Assembly (NCBI RefSeq): GCF_015712065.1
Contig: NZ_JACFYZ010000013.1
Span: forward strand, 62,001-126,000
Origin: Ectopseudomonas chengduensis
GTDB taxonomy: Bacteria > Pseudomonadota > Gammaproteobacteria > Pseudomonadales > Pseudomonadaceae
Direction of reading: 5' to 3'
DNA: 64,000 nucleotides
Below are positions 49,862 through 58,633 of the stretch, piece by piece. Positions within the stretch are counted from its first letter, which is position 1; every line of letters begins with the position of its first letter. Made by a program: the position numbers and the translations under genes. The notes under the pieces were generated by a model that had not been told where the DNA came from, searched no databases, and worked only from the letters and a program-made list of their open reading frames with translations.

Positions 49862-50998
49862 ATGGTAGTCAAGGTCTTGGTGGTAGACGACTCCGGTTTC
49901 TTCCGTCGGCGCGTGTCGGAAATTCTGTCTGCTGACCCCAGTATTCAGGTCGTGGGTACGGCCACCAATGGGCGGGAAGCCATCGATCAGGCGTTGGCGC
50001 TCAAGCCCGACGTGATCACCATGGATTACGAGATGCCGATGATGGATGGCATCACTGCGGTTCGAAATATCATGCAGCGCTGTCCGACGCCGGTGCTGAT
50101 GTTCTCCTCGCTGACCCATGAAGGCGCCCGTGTCACGCTCGATGCGCTGGATGCGGGTGCTGTGGATTTTCTGCCGAAGAATTTCGAAGACATCTCGCGC
50201 AACCCCGAGAAGGTCAAGCAGATGCTGTGCGAGAAGGTGCACAGCATCGCGCGCAGCAATCGCCGTTTCAGTGCGGCCGCGGTGGCTCCGGCGCCGACTG
50301 CGGCTAGTCCGAGCGCGGCGCCGACCAGTCGTCCTGCTGTCTCGACGCGACCTGCTGCACCGGCTCCCGCTGTCCCTGCGCGTCCGACAGCAGCGGCCGG
50401 TGGCGCAGCCCCTACGTCATCAGCGCCCAAGCGCAAGGCCTACAAGCTGGTGGCCATCGGCACCTCGACCGGTGGCCCGGTGGCGCTGCAACGCGTGCTG
50501 ACCCAGCTTCCGGCCAATTTTCCGGCGCCGCTGGTTCTGATCCAGCACATGCCGGCGGCCTTCACCAAGGCTTTTGCCGAGCGCCTGGACAAGCTCTGCC
50601 GCATTCAGGTCAAGGAAGCTGAGGATGGCGATATCCTGCGCCCAGGCCTGGCGCTGCTGGCGCCTGGTGGCAAGCAGATGATGGTCGATGCGCGTGGCGC
50701 GATAAAAATCCTGCCAGGTGACGAACGCCTCAATTACAAACCCTGTGTCGATATCACTTTTGGCTCTGCCGCCAAGTCCTACGGTGACAAGGTGCTGGCC
50801 GTGGTACTCACCGGCATGGGCGCCGATGGCCGTGAGGGTGCGCGCCTGCTCAAGCAGGGCGGTAGCCAGGTGTGGGCGCAGGACGAGGCCAGTTGCGTGA
50901 TCTATGGCATGCCCATGGCCGTGGTCAAAGCCAATCTGGCTGATGCAGTCTACGGCCTGGACGATATCGGTCGACACCTGACCGAGGCCTGCCAGTGA
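49862..50998 (+). CDS. cheB: Chemotaxis protein-glutamate methylesterase CheB
   Basis: CheB demethylates chemoreceptors to adapt the response. The 378-residue protein has a receiver domain (LVVDDSGFFRRRV, phosphoacceptor Asp in ITMDYEMPMMDG) and a long Ala/Pro linker (about 140-190). The methylesterase domain has the catalytic Ser in AIGTSTGGPVALQ, a His in LIQHMPAAFTKAFAERL and the C-terminal GMGADGREG. ATG 49862 follows TAGGAG by five bases. The CheR partner is not in the window. Confidence 0.97.
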   Translation: MVVKVLVVDDSGFFRRRVSEILSADPSIQVVGTATNGREAIDQALALKPDVITMDYEMPMMDGITAVRNIMQRCPTPVLMFSSLTHEGARVTLDALDAGAVDFLPKNFEDISRNPEKVKQMLCEKVHSIARSNRRFSAAAVAPAPTAASPSAAPTSRPAVSTRPAAPAPAVPARPTAAAGGAAPTSSAPKRKAYKLVAIGTSTGGPVALQRVLTQLPANFPAPLVLIQHMPAAFTKAFAERLDKLCRIQVKEAEDGDILRPGLALLAPGGKQMMVDARGAIKILPGDERLNYKPCVDITFGSAAKSYGDKVLAVVLTGMGADGREGARLLKQGGSQVWAQDEASCVIYGMPMAVVKANLADAVYGLDDIGRHLTEACQ

Positions 50999-51023
50999 CG
51001 ATGCTTAAGCCGGGAACATGCGT

Positions 51024-51764
51024 ATGGATGTACTGAGCCTGATCGGCGTCATCCTGGCGTTCGTTGCCATTCTGGGCGGCAATTATCTGGAAGGCGGTAA
51101 TGCCGGGGCGCTGCTCAACGGCCCGGCAGCGCTGATCGTCATTGGCGGTACGCTGGGGGCCGCGTTCCTGCAAGCCCCCGTGCAGGTGTTCAAGCGTGCC
51201 ATGGGTATCCTGCGCTGGATTTTCTTTCCGCCGCGCATCGACCTGATCGGTGGCATCAACCGCGTGGTTGGCTGGAGCATGGTGGCGCGCAAGGAGGGCC
51301 TGCTGGGCCTGGAGTCGGTGGCGGATGCCGAGCCGGATCCTTATGCGCGCAAAGGCTTGCAGTTGCTGGTCGATGGGGCCGAGCCCGAGTCCATTCGCAG
51401 CATTCTGGAGGTCGACCTCTACACCCAGGAAGCGCGTGACATACAGGCCGCCAAGGTATTCGAGAGCATGGGCGGCTACGCGCCGACCATCGGCATCATC
51501 GGTGCCGTGATGGGCCTGATCCACGTGATGGGCAACCTGGCCGATCCGAGCATGCTCGGCAGCGGTATTGCCGTGGCGTTCGTCGCTACCATCTACGGCG
51601 TCGGTTTTGCCAACCTGTTGCTGTTGCCGGCTGGCAACAAGCTCAAGTCCATCGCGCTGCGCCAGTCGCGTTACCGCGAGATGCTCCTCGAAGGCATCCT
51701 GTCCATCGCCGAGGGTGAGAACCCGCGCTCCATCGAACTGAAGCTGCAAGGCTTCATGGACTGA
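51024..51764 (+). CDS. motC: Flagellar stator protein MotC (MotA-like)
   Basis: MotC with MotD forms the second proton-driven stator of Pseudomonas, important for swarming. The 246-residue membrane protein opens MDVLSLIGVILAFVAILGGNYLEGG and has four membrane segments, with the paired helices GGYAPTIGIIGAVMGLIHVMGNL and GIAVAFVATIYGVGFANLLLLPAGNKL. ATG 51024 is preferred over ATG 51018 because GGGAA lies seven bases upstream. Confidence 0.95.
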   Translation: MDVLSLIGVILAFVAILGGNYLEGGNAGALLNGPAALIVIGGTLGAAFLQAPVQVFKRAMGILRWIFFPPRIDLIGGINRVVGWSMVARKEGLLGLESVADAEPDPYARKGLQLLVDGAEPESIRSILEVDLYTQEARDIQAAKVFESMGGYAPTIGIIGAVMGLIHVMGNLADPSMLGSGIAVAFVATIYGVGFANLLLLPAGNKLKSIALRQSRYREMLLEGILSIAEGENPRSIELKLQGFMD

Positions 51765-51776
51765 TGGAGGCATGGC

Positions 51777-52586
51777 ATGGCACGCAGGCGGCAACATGAG
51801 GAGCACGAGAACCACGAGCGCTGGCTGGTTTCCTACGCTGACTTCATCACCTTGCTCTTTGCATTCTTCGTGGTGATGTACTCCATCTCTTCGATCAACG
51901 AAGGCAAGTACAAGATCCTCTCGGAGTCGCTGACCGGCGTATTCAACCAGCCGGATCGCTCGATCAAGCCGATTCCGGTCGGTGAGGAACGGCCGCGTAC
52001 CAGCGAGCCGGACAACACCTCGATGGATGACCCGAGCTCGGACTCGACCCTGCAGAGTATCGCCTCCAGTGTGCGTGAGGCCTTTGGCGACCTGATCCAG
52101 AGCGATCAGCTGACCGTGCGCGGCAACGAGATGTGGATCGAGATCGAGCTCAGCTCCAGCCTGCTCTTTCCCAGCGGCGATGCGATTCCCAACAACCAGG
52201 CTTTCGATATTATCGAGAAGGTCGCCAAAATTCTGGCGCCTTACCAGAATCCGGTCAAGGTCGAGGGGTTCACCGATAACCTGCCGATCCAGACTGCCCA
52301 GTATCCGACCAACTGGGAGCTGTCTTCGGCGCGCGCCTCGAGCATCGTGCGTATGCTGGCCATGGATGGCGTCGACCCTTCGCGCCTGGCCGCAGTGGGG
52401 TATGGCGAATTCCAGCCGGTGGCGGACAATGCCACTGCCGAGGGCAGGGGGCGTAATCGCCGGGTGGTGCTGGTGATTTCGCGCAACCTCGACACGCGAC
52501 GTGGCGCTGGCAGTGCCGCGACCCAGCAGTCGGAGGCTGGCACGCAACCTGCACCAGCGTCTGCGTCGGGGGTTCCACAGTCGTGA
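51777..52586 (+). CDS. motD: Flagellar stator protein MotD (MotB-like)
   Basis: MotD is the peptidoglycan-anchored stator partner. The 269-residue protein has a short basic cytosolic start and one membrane helix carrying the proton-binding Asp (WLVSYADFITLLFAFFVVMYSIS, Asp21). A periplasmic linker and a C-terminal OmpA-type domain follow (VKVEGFTDNLPIQ, NWELSSARASSIVRML). Signature residues for peptidoglycan binding are present. It is 12 bases after motC. Confidence 0.96.
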   Translation: MARRRQHEEHENHERWLVSYADFITLLFAFFVVMYSISSINEGKYKILSESLTGVFNQPDRSIKPIPVGEERPRTSEPDNTSMDDPSSDSTLQSIASSVREAFGDLIQSDQLTVRGNEMWIEIELSSSLLFPSGDAIPNNQAFDIIEKVAKILAPYQNPVKVEGFTDNLPIQTAQYPTNWELSSARASSIVRMLAMDGVDPSRLAAVGYGEFQPVADNATAEGRGRNRRVVLVISRNLDTRRGAGSAATQQSEAGTQPAPASASGVPQS

Positions 52587-52668
52587 GCCGTCAAATCCCA
52601 GTCGCCTGCTGCGTGCGTGCGACAGCCATTCTCGGCCTGAGCGCCTCTTGCCGGGAGGATGAGAGAAG

Positions 52669-53457
52669 ATGAAAGTCTGGGCAGTAGCCAATCAGAAGGG
52701 TGGGGTCGGCAAGACCACCACCTCCATCGCTCTGGCAGGCCTGTTGGCCGATGCCGGCAAGCGTGTGGTCGTGGTCGATCTCGATCCGCATGGGTCGATG
52801 ACCAGTTATTTCGGTCATGACCCCGATGCGCTGGAGCACAGTTGCTTCGATCTGTTCCTGCATCAGGGCAATGTGCCGCAAGGCCTGCCCAAGCAGCTGC
52901 TGCACAGCACCAGTCACGAGAATATCTCCCTGTTGCCGTCGAGTACCGCGCTGGCCACGCTCGAGCGCCAGTCGCCGGGGCAGAGTGGCCTGGGTCTGGT
53001 GATCGCCAAGAGCCTGGCGCAGCTGTGGGAAGATTTCGATCATGCCGTCATCGACAGCCCGCCACTGCTCGGCGTACTGATGGTCAATGCCCTGGCAGCC
53101 AGCCAGCAACTGGCGATACCGGTGCAGACCGAGTTCCTCGCGGTGAAAGGCCTGGAGCGCATGATCACCACGCTGGCGATGATCAACCGTTCGCGCAAGC
53201 AGGCCTTGCCCTACACCATCGTGCCGACGTTGTTCGACCGTCGTACCCAGGCGTCCATGAGCACGCTGCGGGTGTTGCGAAATACCTATCCCGAGCACCT
53301 GTGGCCGGCCTATATCCCGGTCGATACGCGCTTGCGTGATGCCAGCCGGGCAGGGCGCACGCCCTCGCAGTTCGATGCGGGCAGCCGTGGGGTGATCGCC
53401 TATCGTGCGTTGCTCAAGCATCTTCTGAGTCATCAGCCGGCGGCGCAGGTGGCTTGA
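52669..53457 (+). CDS. ParA/Soj-type ATPase, ParC-like
   Basis: A 262-residue ParA-family ATPase with deviant Walker A KGGVGKTTTSIAL (about 10-22), VVDLDPHGSMTSYFG and VIDSPPLLGVLMVNAL. In Vibrio and Pseudomonas the homologue in the same place, before a ParP-like CheW-domain gene, places chemoreceptor arrays at the pole (ParC). No ParB or plasmid partition genes are nearby, so chromosome partition is unlikely. It lies 82 bases after motD. Confidence 0.85.
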   Translation: MKVWAVANQKGGVGKTTTSIALAGLLADAGKRVVVVDLDPHGSMTSYFGHDPDALEHSCFDLFLHQGNVPQGLPKQLLHSTSHENISLLPSSTALATLERQSPGQSGLGLVIAKSLAQLWEDFDHAVIDSPPLLGVLMVNALAASQQLAIPVQTEFLAVKGLERMITTLAMINRSRKQALPYTIVPTLFDRRTQASMSTLRVLRNTYPEHLWPAYIPVDTRLRDASRAGRTPSQFDAGSRGVIAYRALLKHLLSHQPAAQVA

Positions 53458-53543
53458 GATGAGCGTCTGTGTTGAACTGCGACACTCAAGTCGGAGCATG
53501 CAGCGGCCGATAGGCTGTCAAGATCTTATTCCGGGTTCCAGTC

Positions 53544-54347
53544 ATGAGTCGTAACCTCGCCACCGCCACGCGTTCCCAGTTGGCCCTGCAGTCCTACCTT
53601 GATGGGCTGCTGCAGGAGGCTGCCGCCGAACTGGAGATGTCCGTCAGCCTCGACGAGTTCGAGGCCGCAGTGCTCGAGGAGCAGGTGCGCGATGCGCGGC
53701 TGGTCGAGCCGGTTGTGCTCGCTACCGTGGTTGAACCGCAGGTACAGGTGGACGTCGCGCCGGTTGAATTGCTCGCACCGACACAGGCTCCGCTCATCGA
53801 TGAGGCGCCGCCAGCGCTTGCTCCCGCTGCCGAGCTGGCGCCGCAGCCGGCTGCGCTGCTGGCCGATGGTCGTCCGGCCTGGGCCGAGGAGCCGTTCGAA
53901 TGCCTGCTGTTCGACGTTGCCGGGTTGACCCTGGCCGTGCCATTGATCTGCCTGGGGTCGATCTACCCACTGGAAGGTCAGGAACTGACGCCGCTGTTCG
54001 GTCAGCCGGATTGGTTCCTCGGTATCCTGCCGAGCCAGGCCGGTAACCTGAAGGTGCTGGACACTGCACGCTGGGTGATGCCGGACCGTTACCGAGATGA
54101 CTTCCGCGAAGGCCTGCAGTACGTGATTTCGGTGCAGGGCTACGAGTGGGGGCTGTCGGTGCATCAGGTCAGCCGTTCGATTCGCCTGGACCCGAGCGAG
54201 GTCAAGTGGCGCAGTCAGCGTACCCAGCGCCCCTGGTTGGCCGGTACAGTGATCGAGCACATGTGCGCGCTGCTCGACGTGGCGGCACTGGCCGAGCTGA
54301 TCGCCAGCGGCGGGGCGAAACGCCTCAATGGCGGAAAACTGCATTGA
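53544..54347 (+). CDS. CheW-domain protein, ParP-like
   Basis: A 267-residue protein with a Pro/Ala/Val-rich N-terminal part (about 55-110) and a C-terminal CheW-like domain (about 120-260; FECLLFDVAGLTLAVPLICLGSIYPLE). The order after a ParC-like ATPase and before cheW is the one known for ParP, which links ParC to the chemoreceptor array. The CheW domain is divergent. It follows the ParC-like gene by 86 bases. Confidence 0.8.
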   Translation: MSRNLATATRSQLALQSYLDGLLQEAAAELEMSVSLDEFEAAVLEEQVRDARLVEPVVLATVVEPQVQVDVAPVELLAPTQAPLIDEAPPALAPAAELAPQPAALLADGRPAWAEEPFECLLFDVAGLTLAVPLICLGSIYPLEGQELTPLFGQPDWFLGILPSQAGNLKVLDTARWVMPDRYRDDFREGLQYVISVQGYEWGLSVHQVSRSIRLDPSEVKWRSQRTQRPWLAGTVIEHMCALLDVAALAELIASGGAKRLNGGKLH

Positions 54348-54442
54348 GAATTGGTGAGCCTGTGCCTACGGGCTCTATAGTTGATGACAAGCGGGTCGAC
54401 CCGCGCATGCCGCACTGAGCGGTTTTTGATGAGGCTAGGGAC

Positions 54443-54922
54443 ATGAAGAAAAGTTCTGCACAAGGTGCCGAAGATCCGATTCTGCAGTGGGTGACCTTTC
54501 GCCTGGACAACGAGACCTACGGCATCAACGTGATGCAGGTGCAGGAAGTCCTGCGTTACACCGAGATCGCCCCGGTACCGGGTGCTCCGAGCTATGTGCT
54601 GGGCATCATCAACCTGCGTGGCAATGTGGTCACCGTGATCGATACCCGCCAGCGTTTCGGCCTGGGTTCGGCGCCGGTCACCGACAACACCCGTATCGTC
54701 ATCATCGAAGCGGACAAGCAAGTGGTCGGTATTCTGGTCGATAGCGTGGCCGAAGTGGTCTACCTGCGTCAGTCCGAGATCGAGACTGCCCCGAACGTCG
54801 GCAACGACGAGTCGGCCAAGTTCATCCAGGGCGTGTGCAACAAGAACGGCGAGCTGCTGATCCTGGTCGAGCTGGACAAGATGATGTCCGAGGAAGAGTG
54901 GTCGGAGCTGGAGAGCATCTGA
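54443..54922 (+). CDS. cheW: Chemotaxis adaptor protein CheW
   Basis: CheW couples receptors to CheA. The 159-residue single-domain protein has the expected core WVTFRLDNETYGINVMQVQEVLRYTEIAPVPGAPSYVLGIINLRGNVVTVIDTRQRFGL. GILVDSVAEVVYLRQSEIE follows. It lies 95 bases after the ParP-like gene and three before the DUF2802 gene. Confidence 0.98.
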   Translation: MKKSSAQGAEDPILQWVTFRLDNETYGINVMQVQEVLRYTEIAPVPGAPSYVLGIINLRGNVVTVIDTRQRFGLGSAPVTDNTRIVIIEADKQVVGILVDSVAEVVYLRQSEIETAPNVGNDESAKFIQGVCNKNGELLILVELDKMMSEEEWSELESI

Positions 54923-54925
54923 GCC

Positions 54926-55348
54926 ATGTCCGAGTTCGCCATGCTTGCCGCGGCCCTGGCCTTCATGGCGCTGCTGTGCGTGGCATTGGGCATCGTCTGC
55001 AAAGGCCTGTACCGCAACCAGCAGCGCCTGCTGGCCGAGCAGGCCAAGCGTGACGCTGTGCGCGATGCGCGGATCAGGGAGCTGAGCAAGCGTCTCGACG
55101 CCTACCTGACCGGCAGCATTCGCATGGGCGAAGAGCTGCATGAGCTGCGCCGTGTGGTGGCGCCGCTGCCGGACAAGGTCAGCCAGATCGAACAGCGTGA
55201 CCCCAGCAGCCTGTCGTTCACTCAGGCTGCTCGCCTGGTGGGCATGGGCGCCAGCGTCGATGACCTGACCCAGTCCTGTGGTCTGAGCAAGGCCGAGGCC
55301 GAGCTGATCAGCCGCCTGCACACACCCAAGGCAGGCCAGTCGCAATAG
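54926..55348 (+). CDS. DUF2802 membrane-anchored protein
   Basis: A 140-residue protein of unknown function with one N-terminal membrane segment (MLAAALAFMALLCVALGIVCKGLY, about 6-29). A charged coiled-coil (RLLAEQAKRDAVRDARIRELSKRLDAYL) follows, and a small C-terminal helical part resembling a helix-turn-helix (FTQAARLVGMGASVDDLTQSCGLSKAEAELISRLH). It is regularly found after cheW in pseudomonads and shares this operon. A role in polar chemotaxis or flagellar assembly is only suggested by position. Confidence 0.85.
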   Translation: MSEFAMLAAALAFMALLCVALGIVCKGLYRNQQRLLAEQAKRDAVRDARIRELSKRLDAYLTGSIRMGEELHELRRVVAPLPDKVSQIEQRDPSSLSFTQAARLVGMGASVDDLTQSCGLSKAEAELISRLHTPKAGQSQ

Positions 55349-55492
55349 CCTTCCTCACGCCTTGACGCATAGTCGAGCGCGTTCTTAGCAGGCCCTGCCG
55401 CCTGCGCAATCAATCCTAGCGTCCCTGTGCGCCCATCTACGCTGATAGAAGGCAGTGGTTCGTCCGGCTGTGGTCGTCACGGGGGATTGGTC

Positions 55493-55936
55493 ATGCATCG
55501 TCTTGTTGTGTTTTTCTTTGGCTGGCTGCTCTGCCAGCCCCTGGTTGCTCAGGAGGCGCCGCTGCAGGTCGCGGGTGCGACCACGGTCAACGTGATGCAG
55601 GCCAAGCACTTGCACGACCATGGCGCACTGTTCATCGATGTGCGGCCGGCTCGCGAATGGGGCTGGGGGCATGTCGAGGGTGCCATTCATCTGGATTTGC
55701 GCTGGCACTTTGCATCTCTGGCGCAGGTGCCCTGGCCGCGCGAGGTGCCCCTGGTCATCTATTGCGACAGTGAGGTGTGTGCGCAGAGTGCCGTCGCGGT
55801 CGAGCAGGCCGTTGGCTGGGGTTTTACCCGTGTGTTCTATTTTCGTGGCGGTTACTTCGCCTGGCAGTTGTTCGATATGCCAAGCAGCAAGGGCAGCACC
55901 AACGAGCGGCTGGCGCTCAGCTCGCCGGACCCTTGA
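55493..55936 (+). CDS. Exported rhodanese-like protein
   Basis: A 147-residue protein with a signal peptide (MHRLVVFFFGWLLCQPLVAQ) and one rhodanese domain (about 35-135): LFIDVRPAREWGWGHVEGAIHL. The active-site cysteine is in VIYCDSEVCAQSA. It should act in the periplasm on sulfur compounds or as a thiol carrier. The start at ATG 55493 follows GGGGGA; a longer frame adds a non-signal-like stretch. It converges on the FlhB-like gene, with the two coding ends overlapping by 20 bases. Confidence 0.8.
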   Translation: MHRLVVFFFGWLLCQPLVAQEAPLQVAGATTVNVMQAKHLHDHGALFIDVRPAREWGWGHVEGAIHLDLRWHFASLAQVPWPREVPLVIYCDSEVCAQSAVAVEQAVGWGFTRVFYFRGGYFAWQLFDMPSSKGSTNERLALSSPDP

Positions 55937-56258
55937 GCAAGGGCAGCGGCGGGGTGACGTCGCGTTCGGCATCGGCCTCGAAACCCGGCGGGGCCTTGCC
56001 CTGCAGGTGCCAGGCGAAGGCGATGATCTCGGCAATGCAGCGATACAGCGCTTCCGGAATGGCGTCACCCAGTTCCAGGCGCGCCAGCAGGCGCACCAAC
56101 TCGGCATTTTCGTAAATCGGCACGTCGTATTCGCGAGCGATGGCGAGAATGGCTTCGGCCAGTTCGTCATCACCCTTGGCGCTGAGTATCGGCGCGTTTT
56201 GCCCGTCATAGTTGAGGGCGATGGCCTGACGCGCTTCGGACTGCGGTTTGCGGCTCAT
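55917..56258 (-). CDS. FlhB C-terminal-domain protein (FhlB/FlhX type)
   Basis: A 113-residue free-standing copy of the cytosolic FlhB domain after the cleavage site: IALNYDGQNAPILSAKGDDELAEAILAIAREYDVPIYENAELVRLLARLELGDAIPEALYRCIAEIIAFAWHL aligns with FlhB (ALKYDPEKG...). It lacks membrane segments and the NPTH motif. In other species such proteins can partly replace the FlhB C-terminal domain. It overlaps the upstream FliK-like gene by four bases (ATGA), suggesting both act in export switching. Confidence 0.88.
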   Translation of the reverse strand: MSRKPQSEARQAIALNYDGQNAPILSAKGDDELAEAILAIAREYDVPIYENAELVRLLARLELGDAIPEALYRCIAEIIAFAWHLQGKAPPGFEADAERDVTPPLPLLKGPAS

Positions 56259-57784
56259 GCGGTTTCGTCCACCCAACGTTGTTCCAGCGAGGTCTTCGGC
56301 CCTTGCGGCGGCATGCCCTGGCTGCAGGCCAGCTCGCCCACCTCCAGGCCCGCGGCTTGCAGGCGCTCACGCAGGTTGCCCAGTTCGGCGGTGATCAGCG
56401 AAGCGGTATCGGCGCGCTCGGCCCATAACTGGCTGGAGAGGCTGCCGCGAAGCAACTGAGCACGAACCTGCAGTGGGCCAAGGTGGTCGAGATCGAAGGC
56501 CAGCTCCACGCGCCAGAGTGTTTCCTTCTGTTCCGCTTTTTCCGCCTTGCCGCTGTCTTCGCGCTGCAGTTTGACCTGCAGCGGAATCACCTCCTGCTGA
56601 TGGCGCATGGGCAGCTCCAACTGCCAGGTGGTCAGCAGGTTGCCGTTGGCGTCGACTTGGGTTTGCGCCAGGCTCGATAGTTGGTGGGTCTGCAGCCGTG
56701 AGACGGCCGCTGCCGCGAGCTTCAGCAGGGTTTCCAGGTCGGCTTCGCCATCCATGTTCTGCAACAGGCGCGAAGGTAATGGGAAGGTCAGCGCCTGTTG
56801 GCGCGCCGAGCCGGGTGCGCCTGCGCCGAGCAGTTGCCGGGCCAGGTTGGGCAGGTTCTGGCTGAGGGCGTTCTGCAGGCCGGCAAGGGGGCCGGAGACA
56901 CCTGGCAGTTGCGGCATCAGTTGAGCGATCAGGCGCAGCAGGTTGGCCTTCAGGTCCTGCGGCAATGTGCCGGTCTGGCCCTGCAGCAGTTTGGCTTCGA
57001 GCAGCACACCGCTGCCTTCGAGCGCCTGCGCCAGGCCCTTGGCGGTGCTCAGCTGGGCGCTGTCGGGGAGGGCGCCAAGCAGCTTGTCGATACTGCCGCG
57101 CAGGGCTTCATCGCCGCCGCTCAGTTTCTGCAAGCCTTTGAACAGACCCTCCAGCGATGCCTGGCGATTCTGCTGGGCGGCCAGTTGCTGGCCCAGTACC
57201 AATTGATCGAGGCGGCCACTGAGCGGCAGGAAGGCGAGGCTCTGGCTGCCCTGCACCTGCGCGCTGAGCAGGCTGCCGAGCGGCAGCGCCAGCGGACTGT
57301 CGAGCGCCAACTGGCTGCCGGCGAGGGGGGTATTGAGCAGGTTCACCACCAGGCGATAGATCGTCTGCGCACCCTGCGGCGGCAAAACGTCGCGGCTGAC
57401 CACTTTGCCCTGGACCAGGGTGCCGGGCGGCAGTTGCTGCAGGTCGAGGCTGGTCAGCGGTTTGTCGCCGCCTGCCTGCAAGGCCAGTGCCAGGCGAGTG
57501 TCCGACAGTGCGGTGACCACCAGCGCGCTGCCCTGGGCCAGTGGCCTGGGGCTTTCAGCCTGCAAAGTCGCCTGTTTGCCACCGGCGAGGGTCAGTTTGA
57601 GCAGCAGTTGGAAGCTTTGCGCCTGCTCGCGAATCGCCACGACTTCGGCCTTGGCGCTTTCGCCGGCCGCCAGCATGCCTTCCAGCGGCTGCAACAGGCG
57701 TACGGCCATGTCTGCGGCGGTCGCAGTGTTGCGAATCACCGGCACGGAAGGGGGAAGCGGGCGTGGGCTGCTGATTTCGCTCAT
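56255..57784 (-). CDS. FliK-like protein (second copy)
   Basis: A 509-residue protein rich in Leu, Gln, Ala and Gly through most of its length. A C-terminal domain (about 400-490) resembles the FliK hook-length domain: LAFDLDHLGPLQVRAQLLRGSLSSQLWAERADTASLITAELGNLRERLQAAGLEVGELACSQG. It precedes and overlaps the FlhB-domain gene, the known target of FliK, so the pair resembles a reduced export-switch module. The main FliK is at 34127-35353. Its N-terminal sequence lacks recognisable motifs. Confidence 0.8.
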   Translation of the reverse strand: MSEISSPRPLPPSVPVIRNTATAADMAVRLLQPLEGMLAAGESAKAEVVAIREQAQSFQLLLKLTLAGGKQATLQAESPRPLAQGSALVVTALSDTRLALALQAGGDKPLTSLDLQQLPPGTLVQGKVVSRDVLPPQGAQTIYRLVVNLLNTPLAGSQLALDSPLALPLGSLLSAQVQGSQSLAFLPLSGRLDQLVLGQQLAAQQNRQASLEGLFKGLQKLSGGDEALRGSIDKLLGALPDSAQLSTAKGLAQALEGSGVLLEAKLLQGQTGTLPQDLKANLLRLIAQLMPQLPGVSGPLAGLQNALSQNLPNLARQLLGAGAPGSARQQALTFPLPSRLLQNMDGEADLETLLKLAAAAVSRLQTHQLSSLAQTQVDANGNLLTTWQLELPMRHQQEVIPLQVKLQREDSGKAEKAEQKETLWRVELAFDLDHLGPLQVRAQLLRGSLSSQLWAERADTASLITAELGNLRERLQAAGLEVGELACSQGMPPQGPKTSLEQRWVDETA

Positions 57785-57900
57785 GGGCTCTCACGTATCT
57801 GATGGCGTACCGCTTCGCGAGTACAGCCTACGGCCGATTTGTCTGCGACAGATTAACACCCTGTCGAAAATGCTGACTGCGGGGACAGTGATGCGACATG

Positions 57901-57906
57901 TATAAT
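57901..57906 (+). promoter_or_regulatory. Possible -10 box of the ccm operon
   Basis: A perfect TATAAT lies 83 bases before ccmA in the 204-base divergent gap. I see no good -35 box at 16-18 bases upstream, so an activator or a different promoter may be used. Confidence 0.4.
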
Positions 57907-57988
57907 ACCGGCCCGTTGCGCAGCGCACTTCCGGCACGCGTCAGTATAGCGGCCGGAGCACCGTCGACTTTAACCCTGCCAGGTATCG

Positions 57989-58633
57989 ATGACCCGTCCC
58001 GTTCCCCTTCTCGAAGCCGTGGCGCTCAGCTGTGAGCGGGACTGGCGCATGCTCTTCGAGCAACTGCACTTCGCCCTGCAGCCAGGCGACATGTTGCAGA
58101 TCAGCGGCCCCAACGGCAGTGGCAAGACCAGCCTGTTACGGCTGATCGCTGGCCTGCGTCAGCCGACCTCCGGCGACATCCTTTTGCAGGGCCAGGCCCT
58201 GGCCGAGCAGCGCAGTGAGCTGGCGCGCAACCTGTTGTGGATTGGCCATGCCGCCGGCATCAAGGGCCTGCTGACTGCCGAAGAGAACCTGGCCTGGCTC
58301 TGCGCGCTGCATCGCCCGGCCAGTCGCAAGGCGATCTGGCAGGCGCTGGAGGCGGTCGGCCTGCGCGGTTTCGAGGACGTTCCCTGCCATACCCTGTCGG
58401 CCGGCCAACAGCGCCGTGTCGCCCTGGCACGCCTTTATCTGGCTGACACGCCGCCGCTGTGGGTGCTCGATGAGCCTTTCACTGCGCTGGACAAGAGTGG
58501 CGTGGCGCAACTCGAAGCGCATCTGGCCGACCATTGCGAACGTGGGGGTGTCGTGGTGCTGACTACTCACCACAGCCTGCAGTGCACACCGGCGACCTAT
58601 CGCGATCTGGATCTGGGGCAGCACGCGGCATGA
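57989..58633 (+). CDS. ccmA: Heme exporter ATP-binding protein CcmA
   Basis: CcmA is the ATPase of the CcmABCD complex that releases heme-loaded CcmE during cytochrome c maturation. The 214-residue protein has Walker A GPNGSGKTS, the ABC signature LSAGQQRRVALARL and Walker B WVLDEPFTALD. It begins an operon with tight overlaps (ATGA with ccmB). The operon follows the flagellar block in many pseudomonads. Confidence 0.97.
   Translation: MTRPVPLLEAVALSCERDWRMLFEQLHFALQPGDMLQISGPNGSGKTSLLRLIAGLRQPTSGDILLQGQALAEQRSELARNLLWIGHAAGIKGLLTAEENLAWLCALHRPASRKAIWQALEAVGLRGFEDVPCHTLSAGQQRRVALARLYLADTPPLWVLDEPFTALDKSGVAQLEAHLADHCERGGVVVLTTHHSLQCTPATYRDLDLGQHAA

Noticed and set aside
50925..52691. 588-codon minus-strand open frame opposite motC and motD
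   Set aside because: Shadow frame; both plus-strand genes are certain.
52669..53457. Plasmid or chromosome partition ATPase
   Set aside because: There is no ParB or parS-like site; the CheW-domain partner next to it points to chemotaxis array placement.
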